This document shows positions 63,395 through 64,000 of a DNA stretch of 64,000 bases, piece after piece (position 1 is the first letter of the stretch; every line of letters starts with the position of its first letter). This DNA comes from Cupriavidus sp. WGlv3 (GTDB taxonomy: Bacteria; Pseudomonadota; Gammaproteobacteria; Burkholderiales; Burkholderiaceae), in NCBI RefSeq assembly GCF_023952475.1, contig NZ_JALHRX010000001.1:620001-684000 (forward strand), written 5' to 3'. The translations under genes were made by a program, and so were the position numbers. Below the pieces are notes generated by a model. The model was given only the letters and a program-made list of their open reading frames with translations. It did not search any database and was not told the DNA's origin.

Positions 63395-64000
63395 CTATCG
63401 CTCCTTGCGCGCAGCAAAACCCCCATCGCCATGCACCACCCTGCCACCCACCATCGTCAGCACCGAACGGATGCGGTGGATGTCTTCAACCGGGACGGTC
63501 AGGTAGGGCCGGTCCAGCACCGCCAGATCGGCCAGCTTGCCCGCCTCCAGCGTGCCGCGCGAAGCCTCATCGAACGAAATCCACGCCGCGTTGGCGGTAT
63601 AGAGCCGTAACGCCTCCAGCCGCGACAGCCGGAACTCATCCTTGCGCCGGACTTCCCGGCCGATCGAATAGCCCCCGACATGGAACTCCAGCGCACGCCA
63701 GACGCCCGGGATACCGATGCGCGTGGCATCCGTGCCCCCTGCCACTTTCAGCCCGTGCTGCAGGGCCAGCCGCACCGGCGGCGCGGCCTCGGCCACATGA
63801 TGGCCATTGGCGTGGCCGATGGCGCCGGCCTCGAAGTACGGCCCCATCTGCACCGTGTAGGCCAGCCCTAGCGCCTTCATGCGGCGGAAGGTCTCGGGCT
63901 TGCCGGTGTTCAGGTGGGCCATGGCCCAGCGCAGCTTGCCCAGGTCGTGGTGTTTTGCCACTTCCTCGAACACGTCGAGGATGGCGTTGGCGGCATCGTC
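63395..64000 (-). CDS. Amidohydrolase, YtcJ type (5' end outside window)
   Basis: Only the C-terminal 201 residues are visible, and the frame is open to the window edge. The pattern HLNTGKPETFRRMKALGL, GGTDATRIGIPGVWRALEFH with a metal-ligand aspartate, LEALRLYTANAAWISFDE and AGKLADLAVLDRPYL is typical of the amidohydrolase_3/YtcJ group, which cleaves N-acyl or related bonds with metal help. It converges with the LysR gene. The substrate is unknown. Confidence 0.88.
   Translation of the reverse strand, partial: DDAANAILDVFEEVAKHHDLGKLRWAMAHLNTGKPETFRRMKALGLAYTVQMGPYFEAGAIGHANGHHVAEAAPPVRLALQHGLKVAGGTDATRIGIPGVWRALEFHVGGYSIGREVRRKDEFRLSRLEALRLYTANAAWISFDEASRGTLEAGKLADLAVLDRPYLTVPVEDIHRIRSVLTMVGGRVVHGDGGFAARKER

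Overview
The window is high-GC, densely packed chromosomal DNA from a beta-proteobacterium, almost certainly a Cupriavidus (Burkholderiaceae). The best marker is a complete fdsGBACD operon for soluble NAD-linked formate dehydrogenase with a divergent fdsR. The predicted FdsA is 959 residues with Cys378 at the molybdenum-ligand position, as known for Cupriavidus necator. A hut locus, dctA with dctBD, modABC/modE, split pqi genes and the Cupriavidus-like intergenic hairpins fit the same group. No rRNA, tRNA, CRISPR array, insertion sequence or prophage was seen, so this looks like resident rather than freshly acquired DNA.

Left part (1-18.4 kb): a truncated PAS-GGDEF-EAL signalling protein; histidine utilisation (hutC, hutU, an MHS-type transporter, hutG, but no hutH or hutI here) interrupted by an inserted ArsR / AHSA1-GST fusion pair; C4-dicarboxylate uptake (dctA behind a sigma-54 promoter with two upstream palindromes and a 22-codon leader, then dctB-dctD); an excisionase-like regulator with a receiver-like tail; and a citrulline/ornithine module (ctlX, ornithine cyclodeaminase, divergent Lrp-type regulator).

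Middle part (18.4-43 kb): an HPP-CBS membrane protein behind a perfect palindrome; a 0.6-kb nested inverted-repeat element; an AI-2E-family permease translationally coupled to split pqiA-pqiA-pqiB-pqiC; small-molecule enzymes; modABC with a ModE box lying over its promoter, and modE nearby; then the fds operon, whose enzyme needs the molybdenum that Mod supplies. FdsR, a 7Fe ferredoxin, a hemerythrin and a recombinase-like DNA-binding protein with no catalytic serine follow.

Right part (43-64 kb): two glycan gene clusters transcribed away from each other. The minus-strand one is seven genes that all overlap (SDR, heptose-bisphosphate-phosphatase-like HAD, GT9, carbamoyltransferase, GT2, GT9, GT). 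The plus-strand one is GT4, UDP-glucuronate-decarboxylase-like SDR, PIG-L deacetylase, GT2. Each has its own candidate sigma-54 -24/-12 promoter, suggesting co-regulation. Facing the second cluster is a 907-residue ABC exporter half carrying a degenerate kinase-like segment and an intact receiver domain, the most unusual protein here. A UdgX-type uracil-DNA glycosylase, small hypothetical proteins and a LacI-regulated oxidoreductase / LysR / amidohydrolase region with two matching palindromic operators close the window.

All functions are from reading translations and motifs by eye; no database search was run.
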